Shown here: piece by piece, positions 1 to 8,242 of the stretch
How the letters are laid out: each line of letters starts with the position of its first letter
Position numbering within the stretch: position 1 is the stretch's first letter
NCBI GenBank assembly: GCA_030642585.1
Contig: DAOWNN010000003.1
Coordinates: forward strand, 1 to 20,532
DNA length: 20,532 bases
Source: Bacteroidota bacterium
GTDB taxonomy: Bacteria; Bacteroidota; Bacteroidia; Bacteroidales; VadinHA17
Direction of reading: 5' to 3'
Notes under the pieces: model-generated
What the model was told of the DNA's origin: nothing
The model's database searches: none
The model's input: only the letters and a program-made list of their open reading frames with translations
Translations under genes and position numbers: made by a program

Positions 1-324
1 TACATCTCCCTTCCTAAAGAGTCCTACTTTTAATGCCGATGCCAATGCTCCATTATCTTTCACTCCAAAGCAGATCTTTTTAAGATCATTTCTTGTATAA
101 ACAATTACTTTCATGAACTTGCTATCTTCAGGGTTATATTCTCCAATAATCTCAAACCCACCCGCTTCCAGTGCCTCTTTTACTTCAATTGAGACTTTGT
201 GAATGGGAGCGGATTTTGAACCTAATGAATAATACGAAGATAATTCACTTTGAGAGTGTGCCGATATCGCAGATATTAACAAAAGAATAAGCAGCCAGTT
301 TAACTTTTTAACTTTATTTTTCAT
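1..324 (-). CDS. Secreted protein of unknown function, partial (N-terminal 108 residues)
   Basis: An open frame starts at ATG 322-324 and runs off the left edge, so only the N-terminus is visible. The first 25 or so residues form a Sec signal peptide: basic MKNKVKK, then a leucine/isoleucine-rich core, ending in SAHSQS. The mature part reads as a small alpha/beta domain, with the phrases VKEALEAGGFEIIGEYNPE, KVIVYTRNDLKK and GALASALKVGLF. This loosely recalls DUF302-like periplasmic domains, but I cannot assign a family. It begins 30 bases after the stop of the BNR-repeat gene on the same strand and has no promoter of its own that I can see, so the two are probably co-transcribed. Function unknown. 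Confidence 0.75.
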   Translation of the reverse strand, partial: MKNKVKKLNWLLILLLISAISAHSQSELSSYYSLGSKSAPIHKVSIEVKEALEAGGFEIIGEYNPEDSKFMKVIVYTRNDLKKICFGVKDNGALASALKVGLFRKGDV

Positions 325-354
325 GATAAATTATTTTAAATATAAAAACACGAC

Positions 355-3300
355 TTAGTTAGCATCTTTAAATTCCTCGAGACTTATAACCTGAATAGGT
401 TCTAGTCCTTTCTTTTCAAGTGCTTTATTTAATTTAGGAAGTTTATCTTCAAGTAAAGAATCTACTTTTTCTTCCCAGTTTAGCACCTTTTTCTCAAGGA
501 GATTAAGTCCGTCAATTTGAGAATTAGTAGGTCTTCCCTGATATAGTATGCAGGTAGCATACAGGAAAACGATTTTCCCCCTGAGTTTTTCCTCACCGGT
601 AATTCCTCCCATTTTTGTTTCTACCATTTCCTTGTGAAATTCTTCTAACTGATCGGCCAATTCCAATAAATGTTTATTGGCAGAACCAGTCATTGAGGAA
701 GCATTCTCCCGTGCCTTTTTCATGACTCCGGTTGCTTTTGCATCAGTGTAGGCAAGATTTTCCAACATCTTATATCCCTGATTCACAGTTTTTATCTTAA
801 GTTCTCTGTCCTCCTGTGAATAGGGGGAATCAGGATCAAGTGCCAGGGTGATCTTACCTTCATATGTATCATCACCCTTGATTAATTTAATGGTATAGCT
901 CCCGGGATCATAAAAGGGACCAAACATTGCAAAACCAGCAATAGAAGGAGAAGAAGGTACCTTTGGAGGTTTTTTCATCAAAGTCCACGAAACCCTGTTA
1001 ATCCCTTTACGCTTACCTGCAGGTAATTTTACCATAAAATTATCTTCGCTATCGTATATCTCAAGATGCATGTTTCCAAAAATATGTCGTTTTTTAAGGT
1101 GATAACTAATAATTGCGGCATCCGGTGGGTTTTGACCGGTAAATTCATCATCTCCTCCAAAACTCATTGGAATTGACATTTGTCCCAGGTAAAAAGGAGG
1201 TGCATCAAGAATTGCTACATCTTTATCCAGCAATTCATTTGTGATTTGCCTCAATGGGCTTATGTCATCAATAATAATAACTCCTCTTCCATGGGTTCCT
1301 AGTACAAGGTCGTTTTCTCGTGGGTGAATTACCATTTCACGGACAGAAACCTTTGGTAGATTGCCTTTCATGTGTGTCCATGACAAACCATCATCAAAAG
1401 ATACATAAAGCCCGAACTCGGTTCCAAGGAAAAGTAAATTCGGATTTACAAAATCCTGAACAACACTGTGGCAATAGCTTTCAATATTCTCCTTAGCCAG
1501 GGTGGTCCATGTTTGTCCATAATCTGTTGTTTTAAAAAGGTATGGTGTTTTATCCCCGATTTTATGGCCGTCAAAAGTAACATAGGCAGTTCCCGAATCA
1601 AATGTACTGGTATATATATATGAGCACCATGTATTTACCGGTAAGCCCGGAATGTTTGAAACGGTATTTGTCCAGCTCTCACCTTCATCTCTGGTAATTT
1701 GCAAATTTCCATCATCTGTCCCAACCCAGATCACTTTTTCGTCTTTAGGTGATTCAGAAATGCTGACAATGCTACAATGATTTTCAGCAGTTGAATTATC
1801 CAGGGTTAGTCCGCCTGTTTCATATTGCTTCTGCTTTTCTTTATCATTGGTAGTAAGGTCGCCTGAAATTCTTTTCCAGCTATCACCGTTATCAAACGAC
1901 TGGAACAAATATTGTGCACCAACATACATTGCGTTCCTGGTTTTACTCAGACTGATACCTGCATCCCAATTAAATCTCAGGTTGTCTGCATTTTCATCGG
2001 GGAAGGGTTTGATCAGTTTTATTTCGTTTGAAGATTTGTAGTAACGAAAAAATTCACCTCCCTGGAATTGCCAGTATATGATATCATTATTGTACCTGTC
2101 AGGGATCATTGAGAAACCGTCACCAAAACCGACACTCTTCCAATCTGCATTCCCAATACCCCCCGATTTCTCTGAAGGACCATACCATGATCCGTTATCC
2201 TGCAGTCCTCCATATACATTATAGGGTTTTTCCATGTCGACAGCAACATGATAGAACTGGGAAACAGGCAGGTTTCTTAATAATACCCATGTACTTCCTT
2301 TGTCGCGTGTAACATATACACCTCCATCTGTTCCAACATACAGAATATTGTTGTTCTTTTCGCTGATCCAGAGTGCATGCATATCAGGATGAACATCTCC
2401 ACCGGCAACATAGGTTGCTCTAAAATTTTCCCCCTTGTTATTGCTGACATGGATAATAAAGCTTGGCTTATAAACCCGGTTTGTATCCACGGGATCTGCC
2501 ATGATATATGAAAAATAGAATGGTCTCTCCTGAATGGGAATAGACTTGTTAACTTCTGTCCAGCTTTCACCACTGTCTTCAGAACGGTAGAGTGCTGATT
2601 TTTCAGATTCAATCAGGGCATAAACAAGTTTTGGGTTTACTGGCGAAATGGATACAGCGATCCTTCCCAATTCACCTTTTGGAAGTCCATTAGTCAGTCT
2701 TTCCCAATTATGGCCACCATCAATAGATTTATATAAACCAGATCCGGATCCACCTGACCTGAACGTCCAGGCTTTTCTTCTAAAGTCCCACATAGTAGCA
2801 AACATAATATCCGGATTAACCGGATCAATAGCAATATCAGTGCAACCGGTATTTTCATCTATGTACAGTATTTTTTCCCATGTTTTTCCACCATCACTGG
2901 TTTTAAACAAACCACGCTCCTCATTGGCATTCCATAAATGTCCGAGAGCAGCTACAAATACCGTATCAGAATTGTGAGGATGAATTCGTATCCGTCCTAT
3001 CCTTTCGGTATTTTCCAGTCCCATTTTTTTCCAGGAGTCACCTCCATCAGTGGTTTTATATATACCATCTCCTACAGACACACTGTTACGGGTCCAGGGC
3101 TCACCTGTACCAACCCATACCGTATCCGGGTGCTTTTGGTCAATTCGAATAGCCCCAATGGACTGGGTGTATTTATCAAAAACAGGCTTGAACTTAACTC
3201 CTCCATTGCTACTTTTCCACAGGCCTCCACTGGCAGCACCAACATAAAGAATAATAGGCCTGCTATCTATAGCATCAATGGCAGAGATTCGACCGCTCAT

Positions 3301-3438
3301 AGTTGCAGGACCGATATGTCTTGCCCTGAAGGCTTCAATAGCTGAGGATTTCAGAGATAATTTTTCCTGCGCTATTATTGGGTTAGTAAACAATAAAAGT
3401 GCAAAAAGAAGAGTGAAAAATCTGATTGTTATTTTCAT
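355..3438 (-). CDS. Secreted BNR/Asp-box (sortilin/VPS10-like) beta-propeller protein
   Basis: This is a 1027-residue exported protein. Residues 1-24 are a signal peptide ending IIAQ. Residues about 60-725 carry repeated Asp-boxes of the form S/T-x-D-x-G-x-S/T-W: near 130 (TTDGGDSW), 180 (TSDGGKTW), 238 (SIDGGHNW), 286 (SEDSGESW), 377 (TRDKGSTW), 514 (SFDNGDSW), 582 (TRDEGESW), 637 (TTDYGQTW) and 680 (SFDDGLSW), plus degenerate copies near 77 and 333. They alternate with strand phrases such as YVGTDGGVY, which is the pattern of one large ten-bladed or two smaller propellers. Residues about 740-900 look like a beta-sandwich (GINRVSW, DPGSYTIKL), followed by a helical tail. Databases often label such proteins glycosyl hydrolase, but Asp-boxes are structural and I see no sialidase active-site arginine triad. 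Role unknown; likely outer-surface or periplasmic. It lies 85 bases after the LolA-like gene and may share its transcript. Confidence 0.88.
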   Translation of the reverse strand: MKITIRFFTLLFALLLFTNPIIAQEKLSLKSSAIEAFRARHIGPATMSGRISAIDAIDSRPIILYVGAASGGLWKSSNGGVKFKPVFDKYTQSIGAIRIDQKHPDTVWVGTGEPWTRNSVSVGDGIYKTTDGGDSWKKMGLENTERIGRIRIHPHNSDTVFVAALGHLWNANEERGLFKTSDGGKTWEKILYIDENTGCTDIAIDPVNPDIMFATMWDFRRKAWTFRSGGSGSGLYKSIDGGHNWERLTNGLPKGELGRIAVSISPVNPKLVYALIESEKSALYRSEDSGESWTEVNKSIPIQERPFYFSYIMADPVDTNRVYKPSFIIHVSNNKGENFRATYVAGGDVHPDMHALWISEKNNNILYVGTDGGVYVTRDKGSTWVLLRNLPVSQFYHVAVDMEKPYNVYGGLQDNGSWYGPSEKSGGIGNADWKSVGFGDGFSMIPDRYNNDIIYWQFQGGEFFRYYKSSNEIKLIKPFPDENADNLRFNWDAGISLSKTRNAMYVGAQYLFQSFDNGDSWKRISGDLTTNDKEKQKQYETGGLTLDNSTAENHCSIVSISESPKDEKVIWVGTDDGNLQITRDEGESWTNTVSNIPGLPVNTWCSYIYTSTFDSGTAYVTFDGHKIGDKTPYLFKTTDYGQTWTTLAKENIESYCHSVVQDFVNPNLLFLGTEFGLYVSFDDGLSWTHMKGNLPKVSVREMVIHPRENDLVLGTHGRGVIIIDDISPLRQITNELLDKDVAILDAPPFYLGQMSIPMSFGGDDEFTGQNPPDAAIISYHLKKRHIFGNMHLEIYDSEDNFMVKLPAGKRKGINRVSWTLMKKPPKVPSSPSIAGFAMFGPFYDPGSYTIKLIKGDDTYEGKITLALDPDSPYSQEDRELKIKTVNQGYKMLENLAYTDAKATGVMKKARENASSMTGSANKHLLELADQLEEFHKEMVETKMGGITGEEKLRGKIVFLYATCILYQGRPTNSQIDGLNLLEKKVLNWEEKVDSLLEDKLPKLNKALEKKGLEPIQVISLEEFKDAN

Positions 3439-3523
3439 ATTTTCTAAAAATAAATTCGTGAATAGAATATTTGAGGCTAAATTTCTATCTGACCCGGAAA
3501 AGATTAGGATATATCAATATTGC

Positions 3524-4243
3524 CTATTCCTGTGGTTTGGGTTTCGCAAAGAAATCATCTTTTATTTCTACATCAAAAACAACTTCAGTAATTACGATCT
3601 CTGCAACAACCTGGCCATTCATACCTGTAGCGATACTGAAAGGGAAAGCCATACCATCAATCATCTGGTAATTACCAAGTATAGTTTCACTTTCAATTTC
3701 TACATCTTGTACCATCTTCTTGGCAGTGGTTTTAAGAATAATATAGGTTTCTGTGTCAATGAAATAATTGTTCACATCTCCATTTTCTTTTGTTAGTTTT
3801 AGCTTATATACTTCTGTCCCCTCGGCTTCTTCTGTTCCTATTAATTCAAGACTTGAGCCTTTTTCTTTATAATTATATAGATCTCCATCAAAATCTGCCT
3901 CTTCTTTCATATCTTTCACCATATCAGGGCTCATATCCTGGGGCTCAAGAGTGCCTGCCATTGGACTTATATACCATCCTGTTTCGCCATCAAATGCCTG
4001 GATCATTTGTTGTCCCTGTATTGATATTTCCATTTTTATTTTCAGAGGCCTGGACATATACATTACAAAGGGAAGTTCCATACCTCCCTGAACTACATTT
4101 CCTGTCATTTTAATGGTATTTATCGTTGCTAATTTTTCTTGTCCAACAACATCGAAATGGTTCTCAAGAATCTCTTCCAAATTTTGAGCCTGAAGTGAGA
4201 ACACGATACATAAAGCAAATAAAGCGCTAAATAATTTTTTCAT
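3524..4243 (-). CDS. Periplasmic LolA/LolB-fold-like protein (outer membrane lipoprotein-sorting protein family)
   Basis: This 239-residue protein has a clear signal peptide (residues 1-20, MKKLFSALFALCIVFSLQAQ). The mature part fits the half-barrel LolA/LppX-type fold: an N-terminal helix followed by IKMTGNVVQGGMELPFVMYMSRPLKIKMEI, then a DGETGWYISP turn, ELIGTEEAEGTEVYKLKLT, an ETYIILKT strand and a final strand near IVITEV. The sequences xGxxVYKLKL and FIDTETYIILK are typical of the Bacteroidota proteins annotated as outer membrane lipoprotein-sorting protein. There is no lipobox cysteine, so it should be soluble in the periplasm. It is not necessarily the true LolA; such paralogues are numerous and their lipid or protein cargo is unknown. 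It sits between kdsA (182 bases upstream) and the BNR gene (85 bases downstream), all on one strand. Confidence 0.75.
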   Translation of the reverse strand: MKKLFSALFALCIVFSLQAQNLEEILENHFDVVGQEKLATINTIKMTGNVVQGGMELPFVMYMSRPLKIKMEISIQGQQMIQAFDGETGWYISPMAGTLEPQDMSPDMVKDMKEEADFDGDLYNYKEKGSSLELIGTEEAEGTEVYKLKLTKENGDVNNYFIDTETYIILKTTAKKMVQDVEIESETILGNYQMIDGMAFPFSIATGMNGQVVAEIVITEVVFDVEIKDDFFAKPKPQE

Positions 4244-4425
4244 TTTAACTGAAATTAAGTTTATAAAATTGTTTTAATTTTTATCAGAATGAATTAGCAA
4301 TTAAGCTGCCGCAAATCTGGTAATATATGGTTGGTAATTTAGGGATTTTTATACGAAAGCACAAAATAAGTTTTACAAGCGGTAATATCATAAAATATCA
4401 GTAACACAATTTAGTGATTACCACA

Positions 4426-5259
4426 CTAGAACTCCTTAATTATTTTTCGTATTGCAAGCAATTTAACTAATAGATTTTCAAGGAGGTTTAGTGGAAGCAT
4501 ATTTGCACCATCAGAAAGTGCAGAGCCAGGATCAGGATGCGTTTCTACAAACAGACCATCTACCCCAACTGCAATTCCTGCACGGGCAATGGTTTCAATC
4601 ATATGAGGATTTCCTCCTGTAATACCGGTATCCTGATTTGGTTTCTGCAGGGAATGGCTTATATCCAGCACAACCGGATGTCCAAATTCTTTCATTTCTA
4701 CCAGGCCCCTGTAATCGACTACTAAATCCTGGTAACCAAACATACTTCCACGATCGGTAATAAGAATTTTATCATTGCCTGAGTCAATAACTTTTTGCGC
4801 AGCAAATTTCATGGCCCCAGGAGCCATAAATTGACCTTTTTTAATATTTATTACTTTCCCTGTCTTAGCTGCAGCCACAAGAATCTCGGTCTGGCGACTT
4901 AAGAAAGCGGGTATTTGTAAGACATCAACATATTGAGCCGCCATTTCTGCTTCAAGGGAAGAATGGATATCTGTTACCACCGGCAGCTTATATTCGGTTC
5001 TGACTTTGTCCAGTATTTTTAATGCTTTTTCATCACCTATTCCTGTAAATGAATCAAGTCGGGAACGATTGGCTTTTTTATAGGATCCCTTAAAAATAAA
5101 TGGAATTTTTAAGCTGGTGGAGATCGTTTTAATCTTTTCAGCTATTGATAGAGCAATTGATTCTCCCTCGATAGCACAGGGACCAGCTATGAGAAAAAAG
5201 TTTCCTTCGTCAAGATAGTTCAGGTTTGGAATAAAACTTAGTGTTTTTGATACTTTCAT
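4426..5259 (-). CDS. kdsA: 3-deoxy-8-phosphooctulonate synthase (Kdo-8-P synthase), metal-dependent type
   Basis: KdsA condenses phosphoenolpyruvate with arabinose 5-phosphate to give Kdo 8-phosphate, a precursor of the lipid A inner core, in the cytoplasm. Numbered from the longer start at 5268 (280 aa), the sequence shows IAGPCAIEGES at 27-37, FKGSYKKANRSR at 59-70, VDVLQIPAFLSRQTE at 114-128, DISHSLQKPN at 202-211 and VETHPDPGSALSDG at 241-254. The aligned metal ligands Cys31, His205, Glu242 and Asp253 are all present. Cys31 sits where the metal-independent E. coli type has Asn, so this should be a metal-dependent (Aquifex-type) enzyme. Two in-frame ATGs exist, at 5268 and 5259. I prefer 5259 (MKVSKTLSF, 277 aa) because a TAATTTTG -7 box at 5285-5292 would leave almost no leader before 5268, but the choice is uncertain. 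It lies downstream of dnaA on the same strand. Confidence 0.95.
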   Translation of the reverse strand: MKVSKTLSFIPNLNYLDEGNFFLIAGPCAIEGESIALSIAEKIKTISTSLKIPFIFKGSYKKANRSRLDSFTGIGDEKALKILDKVRTEYKLPVVTDIHSSLEAEMAAQYVDVLQIPAFLSRQTEILVAAAKTGKVINIKKGQFMAPGAMKFAAQKVIDSGNDKILITDRGSMFGYQDLVVDYRGLVEMKEFGHPVVLDISHSLQKPNQDTGITGGNPHMIETIARAGIAVGVDGLFVETHPDPGSALSDGANMLPLNLLENLLVKLLAIRKIIKEF

Positions 5260-5284
5260 AAAAGTCATTTTGCTTGAGTGCAGA

Positions 5285-5292
5285 CAAAATTA
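5285..5292 (-). promoter_or_regulatory. Candidate -7 box of the kdsA promoter
   Basis: On the minus strand this reads TAATTTTG, an exact match to the Bacteroidota -7 consensus TAnnTTTG. No clear TTTG -33 box lies 19-21 bases upstream, so support is partial. Transcription from here would begin close to 5279. Confidence 0.35.
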
Positions 5293-5338
5293 GTTGAAAA
5301 ATATCATGAAAGGAAGAAATGTAATGAAAACTCACAAT

Positions 5339-5354
5339 CCTTTTACATAAAAGG
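5339..5354. repeat. Small perfect hairpin between dnaA and kdsA
   Basis: CCTTTT at 5339-5344 and AAAAGG at 5349-5354 form a 6-bp stem with a 4-base loop in the 116-base dnaA-kdsA gap. It lies about 30 bases after the dnaA stop and could help end or process the dnaA transcript. There is no strong U run after it, so I do not call it a terminator. Confidence 0.3.
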
Positions 5355-5384
5355 GAAATTTACATGCCCGGGATAAAATAGTTT

Positions 5385-6815
5385 CTAGATTTTTAGTTTT
5401 TTCTCAAGATCTCCAATCTGAAGACGGAATCTCTTGTCTGTATCAATCAGGTTATTTACAGTTTTACATGCATGCAATACTGTGGCATGATCTTTCCCTC
5501 CAATCTTTGATCCTATGGTAGCCAGGCTTGACTTCGTTAAACTTTTGGAAAAGAACATTGCAATTTGTCTTGCCTGAACAATTTCTCTTTTACGGGTCTT
5601 GGTTTGGATAAGATCAAGTGGTATGTTATAATAATCACAAACAACCTTTTGAATGTAATCGATAGAAATTTCATGATAGGAATTTTTCACCAGTTTATCG
5701 ATCATTTCCCTGGCAAGATCTATGGTGATTTCCTTTTTATTGAGAGTGCTCTGTGCCAATAGTGAAATCAGGGCACCTTCAAGCTCTCTTACATTGGTTG
5801 AAATATGAGTGGAAATATATTCAATTACAGGATCATCCATTTCAATCCCATCATTGTATATCTTCTGACGAAGAATAGATGTTCTTGTTTCATAGTCCGG
5901 AGACTGTAAATCAGCAGATAATCCCCATTTGAATCTGGAAAGCAATCTTTGTTCCAGGCCCTGGAGATCAACAGGTGCTTTATCTGAAGTAAGAATTAAC
6001 TGCTTTCCTGTTTGATGAAGATGGTTGAAGATATGGAAAAATGTATCCTGAGTTTTTTCTTTCCCCGCAAACTCATGCACATCATCTATAATGAGTACAT
6101 CAATCATCTGATAGAAATGCAGAAAGTCATTCTTGTTATTATTCCTTACAGATTCAACAAACTGGGTCTGGAATTTATTTGCTGTAACGTAAAGTACTGT
6201 CTTTTCAGGACGGCTCTCCTTTACCTGGATTCCGATGGCCTGTGCCAAATGTGTTTTCCCAAGTCCAGAATCTCCATAGATAAGAAATGGGTTGAAAGCA
6301 GTACCTCCGGGATTAGTTCCCACAGCAAACCCCGCCGACCTGGCTAAACGATTGCAATCGCCCTCCACAAAATTAGCAAAGGTATAGTCGGGATTCAGAT
6401 GTGGATCCACATGCAGTTTCTTTATTCCAGGAATGATGAACGGATTCTTAATAGATGTCCCCTCTGATTCCATGGGATAGGAAACAGGTTTGTTTTTTAA
6501 TTGTGACTTATTTCTGGCTGGAAATTTAACTGTGTAAGGCTTGTTTTGAGAAAATGCATTGTTTTCAATTACAACACTGTACTCAAGCTTAGCTTCAGTT
6601 CCCAGCTCTTTTCTCAATGTTTTCTTTAATATGTCCAGATATTGCTCTTCCAGGTATTCATAGAAGAACGGACTTGGTACCTGAATTGTCAATACGTTAT
6701 TTTCCAACTTCACAGGAATGATAGGTTCAAACCATGTTCGGTAACTAATAGCTGGAACATTGTCTTTTATAACTTCCAAACAGCTGCTCCAGGTTTTATG
6801 GTAATCTTTCCCCAT
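5385..6815 (-). CDS. dnaA: Chromosomal replication initiator protein DnaA
   Basis: DnaA binds DnaA boxes at oriC, opens the duplex and helps load the replicative helicase. At 476 residues it is normal for Bacteroidota. Domain I is residues 1-80 (W9, YRTWFEPIIPV at 25-35). A short variable linker (about 85-135) follows. The AAA+ domain III spans about 140-340, with YTFANFVEGDCNRLA at 144-158, Walker A GDSGLGKT at 181-188, Walker B LIIDD at 241-245 and the RLLSRF arginine-finger box near 290-295. Domain IV ends with the helix-turn-helix signature GGKDHATVLHACKTV at 439-453. The start at 6815 is the only sensible ATG. The upstream 444-bp AT-rich gap is unusual for the window. No dnaN follows; the next gene on the strand is kdsA. 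No exact TAnnTTTG promoter box is visible upstream. Confidence 0.97.
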   Translation of the reverse strand: MGKDYHKTWSSCLEVIKDNVPAISYRTWFEPIIPVKLENNVLTIQVPSPFFYEYLEEQYLDILKKTLRKELGTEAKLEYSVVIENNAFSQNKPYTVKFPARNKSQLKNKPVSYPMESEGTSIKNPFIIPGIKKLHVDPHLNPDYTFANFVEGDCNRLARSAGFAVGTNPGGTAFNPFLIYGDSGLGKTHLAQAIGIQVKESRPEKTVLYVTANKFQTQFVESVRNNNKNDFLHFYQMIDVLIIDDVHEFAGKEKTQDTFFHIFNHLHQTGKQLILTSDKAPVDLQGLEQRLLSRFKWGLSADLQSPDYETRTSILRQKIYNDGIEMDDPVIEYISTHISTNVRELEGALISLLAQSTLNKKEITIDLAREMIDKLVKNSYHEISIDYIQKVVCDYYNIPLDLIQTKTRKREIVQARQIAMFFSKSLTKSSLATIGSKIGGKDHATVLHACKTVNNLIDTDKRFRLQIGDLEKKLKI

Positions 6816-7011
6816 CTAATTTCAGGTGTATTTTTTTGGTTTTATTTGAGGCTTAATTTGCGTAAGCAATTTTGTTAAAAAAAAGTTAATAAAAAAATAT
6901 ATTTCACTTGACTTTTAATAAAAAAGTATATCAGTTTTATTTTCAGCTTTTTATTCCTTCAATAAAACTAAAAAAAAATGCAAGCAGGCATAACGAACAG
7001 TTAATCAGAAG

Positions 7012-7029
7012 CTTACGCATTAGCATAAG
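7012..7029. repeat. Imperfect dyad CTTACGC-ATTA-GCATAAG upstream of dnaA
   Basis: The arms 7012-7018 and 7023-7029 pair in six of seven positions around a 4-base centre. The left arm belongs to an 8-mer (GCTTACGC) whose reverse complement recurs at 6860-6867, nearer to the dnaA start. This could be a protein-binding site controlling dnaA; no regulator is known to me. Confidence 0.35.
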
Positions 7030-7090
7030 TAAAAATTTGTGAATGAGGCACTTGGATGCTTAAAGTTAAAGTAAATTATCGTTAATAGGG

Positions 7091-7108
7091 GGAAATTTCC
7101 GAAATTTC
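7091..7108. repeat. Two tandem GAAATTTC palindromes
   Basis: GAAATTTC occurs at 7092-7099 (inside the perfect 10-bp palindrome GGAAATTTCC, 7091-7100) and again at 7101-7108, with a 9-base period. This is just under one helical turn, so two protein dimers could bind the same DNA face. It lies about 280 bp upstream of dnaA. Confidence 0.35.
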
Positions 7109-7113
7109 ATCAA

Positions 7114-7139
7114 TAAAAAAGCTCCTTTGGTCAAAAGCT
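7114..7139 (-). terminator. Probable intrinsic terminator of the amidase-MCE transcript
   Basis: On the minus strand the sequence from 7139 to 7120 folds as AGCTTTT / AAGGAGCT (seven pairs, two of them G-U) around a short loop and is followed directly by TTTTTT (7120-7115). It lies about 120 bases after the MCE stop codon and before dnaA, a sensible place to end that transcript. Confidence 0.45.
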
Positions 7140-7259
7140 AAAAGAAAAAAAGACAGAAAGATGCAGATAATTTATTTTTTTGTTAAAAAATGAATGCAAT
7201 AATTTGAAAAGAGAAAAAAAAATATAAACAGGATAATTGCCTTCTGACTTCAAACTAAA

Positions 7260-8204
7260 TTAGTCTTTTTTCTTTCCGCCAAAAACTGAAAACTGGATAT
7301 ACTTACCAGGATTTTCCTTCATGTCAATCATCAGAAGATCCAGATCTCTTGTGAGTTTTTCAAGATATATATAAAGAGAGTCATTGGTCATTAGCTGTCC
7401 CATGGTGCCTGTTCCCTCATTTAGATTCTTTAACAAAACCTGGGTTTGGTAAAGACTTTGGTCCAGATTGTTGACCAGACTTTTAATGTTGGCACCGGCG
7501 AGGGAATCACTCACAGACGATAAATTTGCAAGAATATGTGGAAGCTCTGTAATACTTTGATTTAGCTTCATAGATAATTCATCCATATTGCTAATAATGG
7601 AATGGAATTTTTCATTATTATTACTTAGCAAAGTATCGAGTGTATTACCTGAACTCTTCAAACTGGCAGTAAGCTCATTGACATTGCTTCTGAATTCAGG
7701 ATTGAGAATATCATTTAATGCCCATAATAGTGTGTCAAGCGAGTTAAATAATTTTTCAGCTTGGGTCTTTATGGGCAGTATTTGTTCGTTTATCAGCTCA
7801 GTTAAGCTTCCTCCAACAGTTCCTGTAAGCGTATCTCCTGATTGGACTAATTCTTCAGAATCTCCAAATAATATCCTGATTGCCTGTGATCCCATAATAT
7901 CCACACTATATATATCAGCAATGGAATTTTTTGCAAAGGGGATATCCTCTTCAATGCTGAATTTTACAAGTAGTTTTCCGCTTTTATCGGGAGAAAATCT
8001 AATGTAATCTACTATCCCGACTCTGAATCCATTGATCAGTACGGGATCTGATACCTTAAGCCCATTTACATTTTCATATACTACGATAAAATTTGAGGTA
8101 TGTTTTACAAGATTTCTTCCCTTCATGAATTGATATCCCCAAATAAAAATTACGATGGTAATAATTCCAATAATACCAACTTTTACTTCAGTTTTAATTT
8201 TCAT
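7260..8204 (-). CDS. MCE/MlaD family lipid-transport protein
   Basis: This 314-residue protein has one N-terminal membrane anchor (residues about 8-26, VGIIGIITIVIFIWGYQFM) followed by a single MCE domain (about 36-115: NFIVVYENVNGLKVSDPVLINGFRVG, SIEEDIPFAKNSIADI, MGSQAIRI). MCE domains form hexameric rings that carry phospholipids between inner and outer membranes in the Mla and related systems. The rest (about 130-290) is polar and helical, with many leucine heptads typical of coiled-coil needles in this family. No permease (MlaE) or ATPase (MlaF) gene is in the window, so partners must be elsewhere. It starts 38 bases after the stop of the amidase gene, and in my recollection amidase-MCE pairing is common in Bacteroidota, so an operon is likely. 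The product should be periplasmic, anchored in the inner membrane. Confidence 0.9.
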   Translation of the reverse strand: MKIKTEVKVGIIGIITIVIFIWGYQFMKGRNLVKHTSNFIVVYENVNGLKVSDPVLINGFRVGIVDYIRFSPDKSGKLLVKFSIEEDIPFAKNSIADIYSVDIMGSQAIRILFGDSEELVQSGDTLTGTVGGSLTELINEQILPIKTQAEKLFNSLDTLLWALNDILNPEFRSNVNELTASLKSSGNTLDTLLSNNNEKFHSIISNMDELSMKLNQSITELPHILANLSSVSDSLAGANIKSLVNNLDQSLYQTQVLLKNLNEGTGTMGQLMTNDSLYIYLEKLTRDLDLLMIDMKENPGKYIQFSVFGGKKKD

Positions 8205-8242
8205 CAGGTATAAGCTTGAATTGCTTCGGTAAATTTAATCAA

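Larger units (their letters stand above)
6816..7259. other. Long AT-rich non-coding gap upstream of dnaA (possible regulatory or origin region)
   Basis: This is the longest gene-free stretch of the window, extremely AT-rich with several A runs of seven or more. It contains no plausible ORF. It holds an inverted pair of the 8-mer GCGTAAGC (6860-6867) and GCTTACGC (7011-7018), an imperfect dyad at 7012-7029, two adjacent GAAATTTC palindromes (7092-7099 and 7101-7108), and a hairpin plus T-run that probably terminates the MCE transcript. The only DnaA-box-like site is one with a single mismatch to TTATNCACA (TCATTCACA, minus strand, 7038-7046). An origin is therefore not demonstrated. Confidence 0.5.

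Noticed and set aside
2277..2612. 111-codon open frame inside the BNR gene on the minus strand
   Set aside because: It overlaps the strongly supported Asp-box gene in another frame and encodes no recognisable or well-composed protein.
355..3438. Calling the BNR protein a glycosyl hydrolase
   Set aside because: Asp-boxes are structural repeats found in many propellers; I see no sialidase catalytic residues.
7038..7046. DnaA-box-like TCATTCACA on the minus strand, suggesting oriC
   Set aside because: It has one mismatch to TTATNCACA and stands alone; no cluster of boxes is present in the gap, so I do not call an origin.
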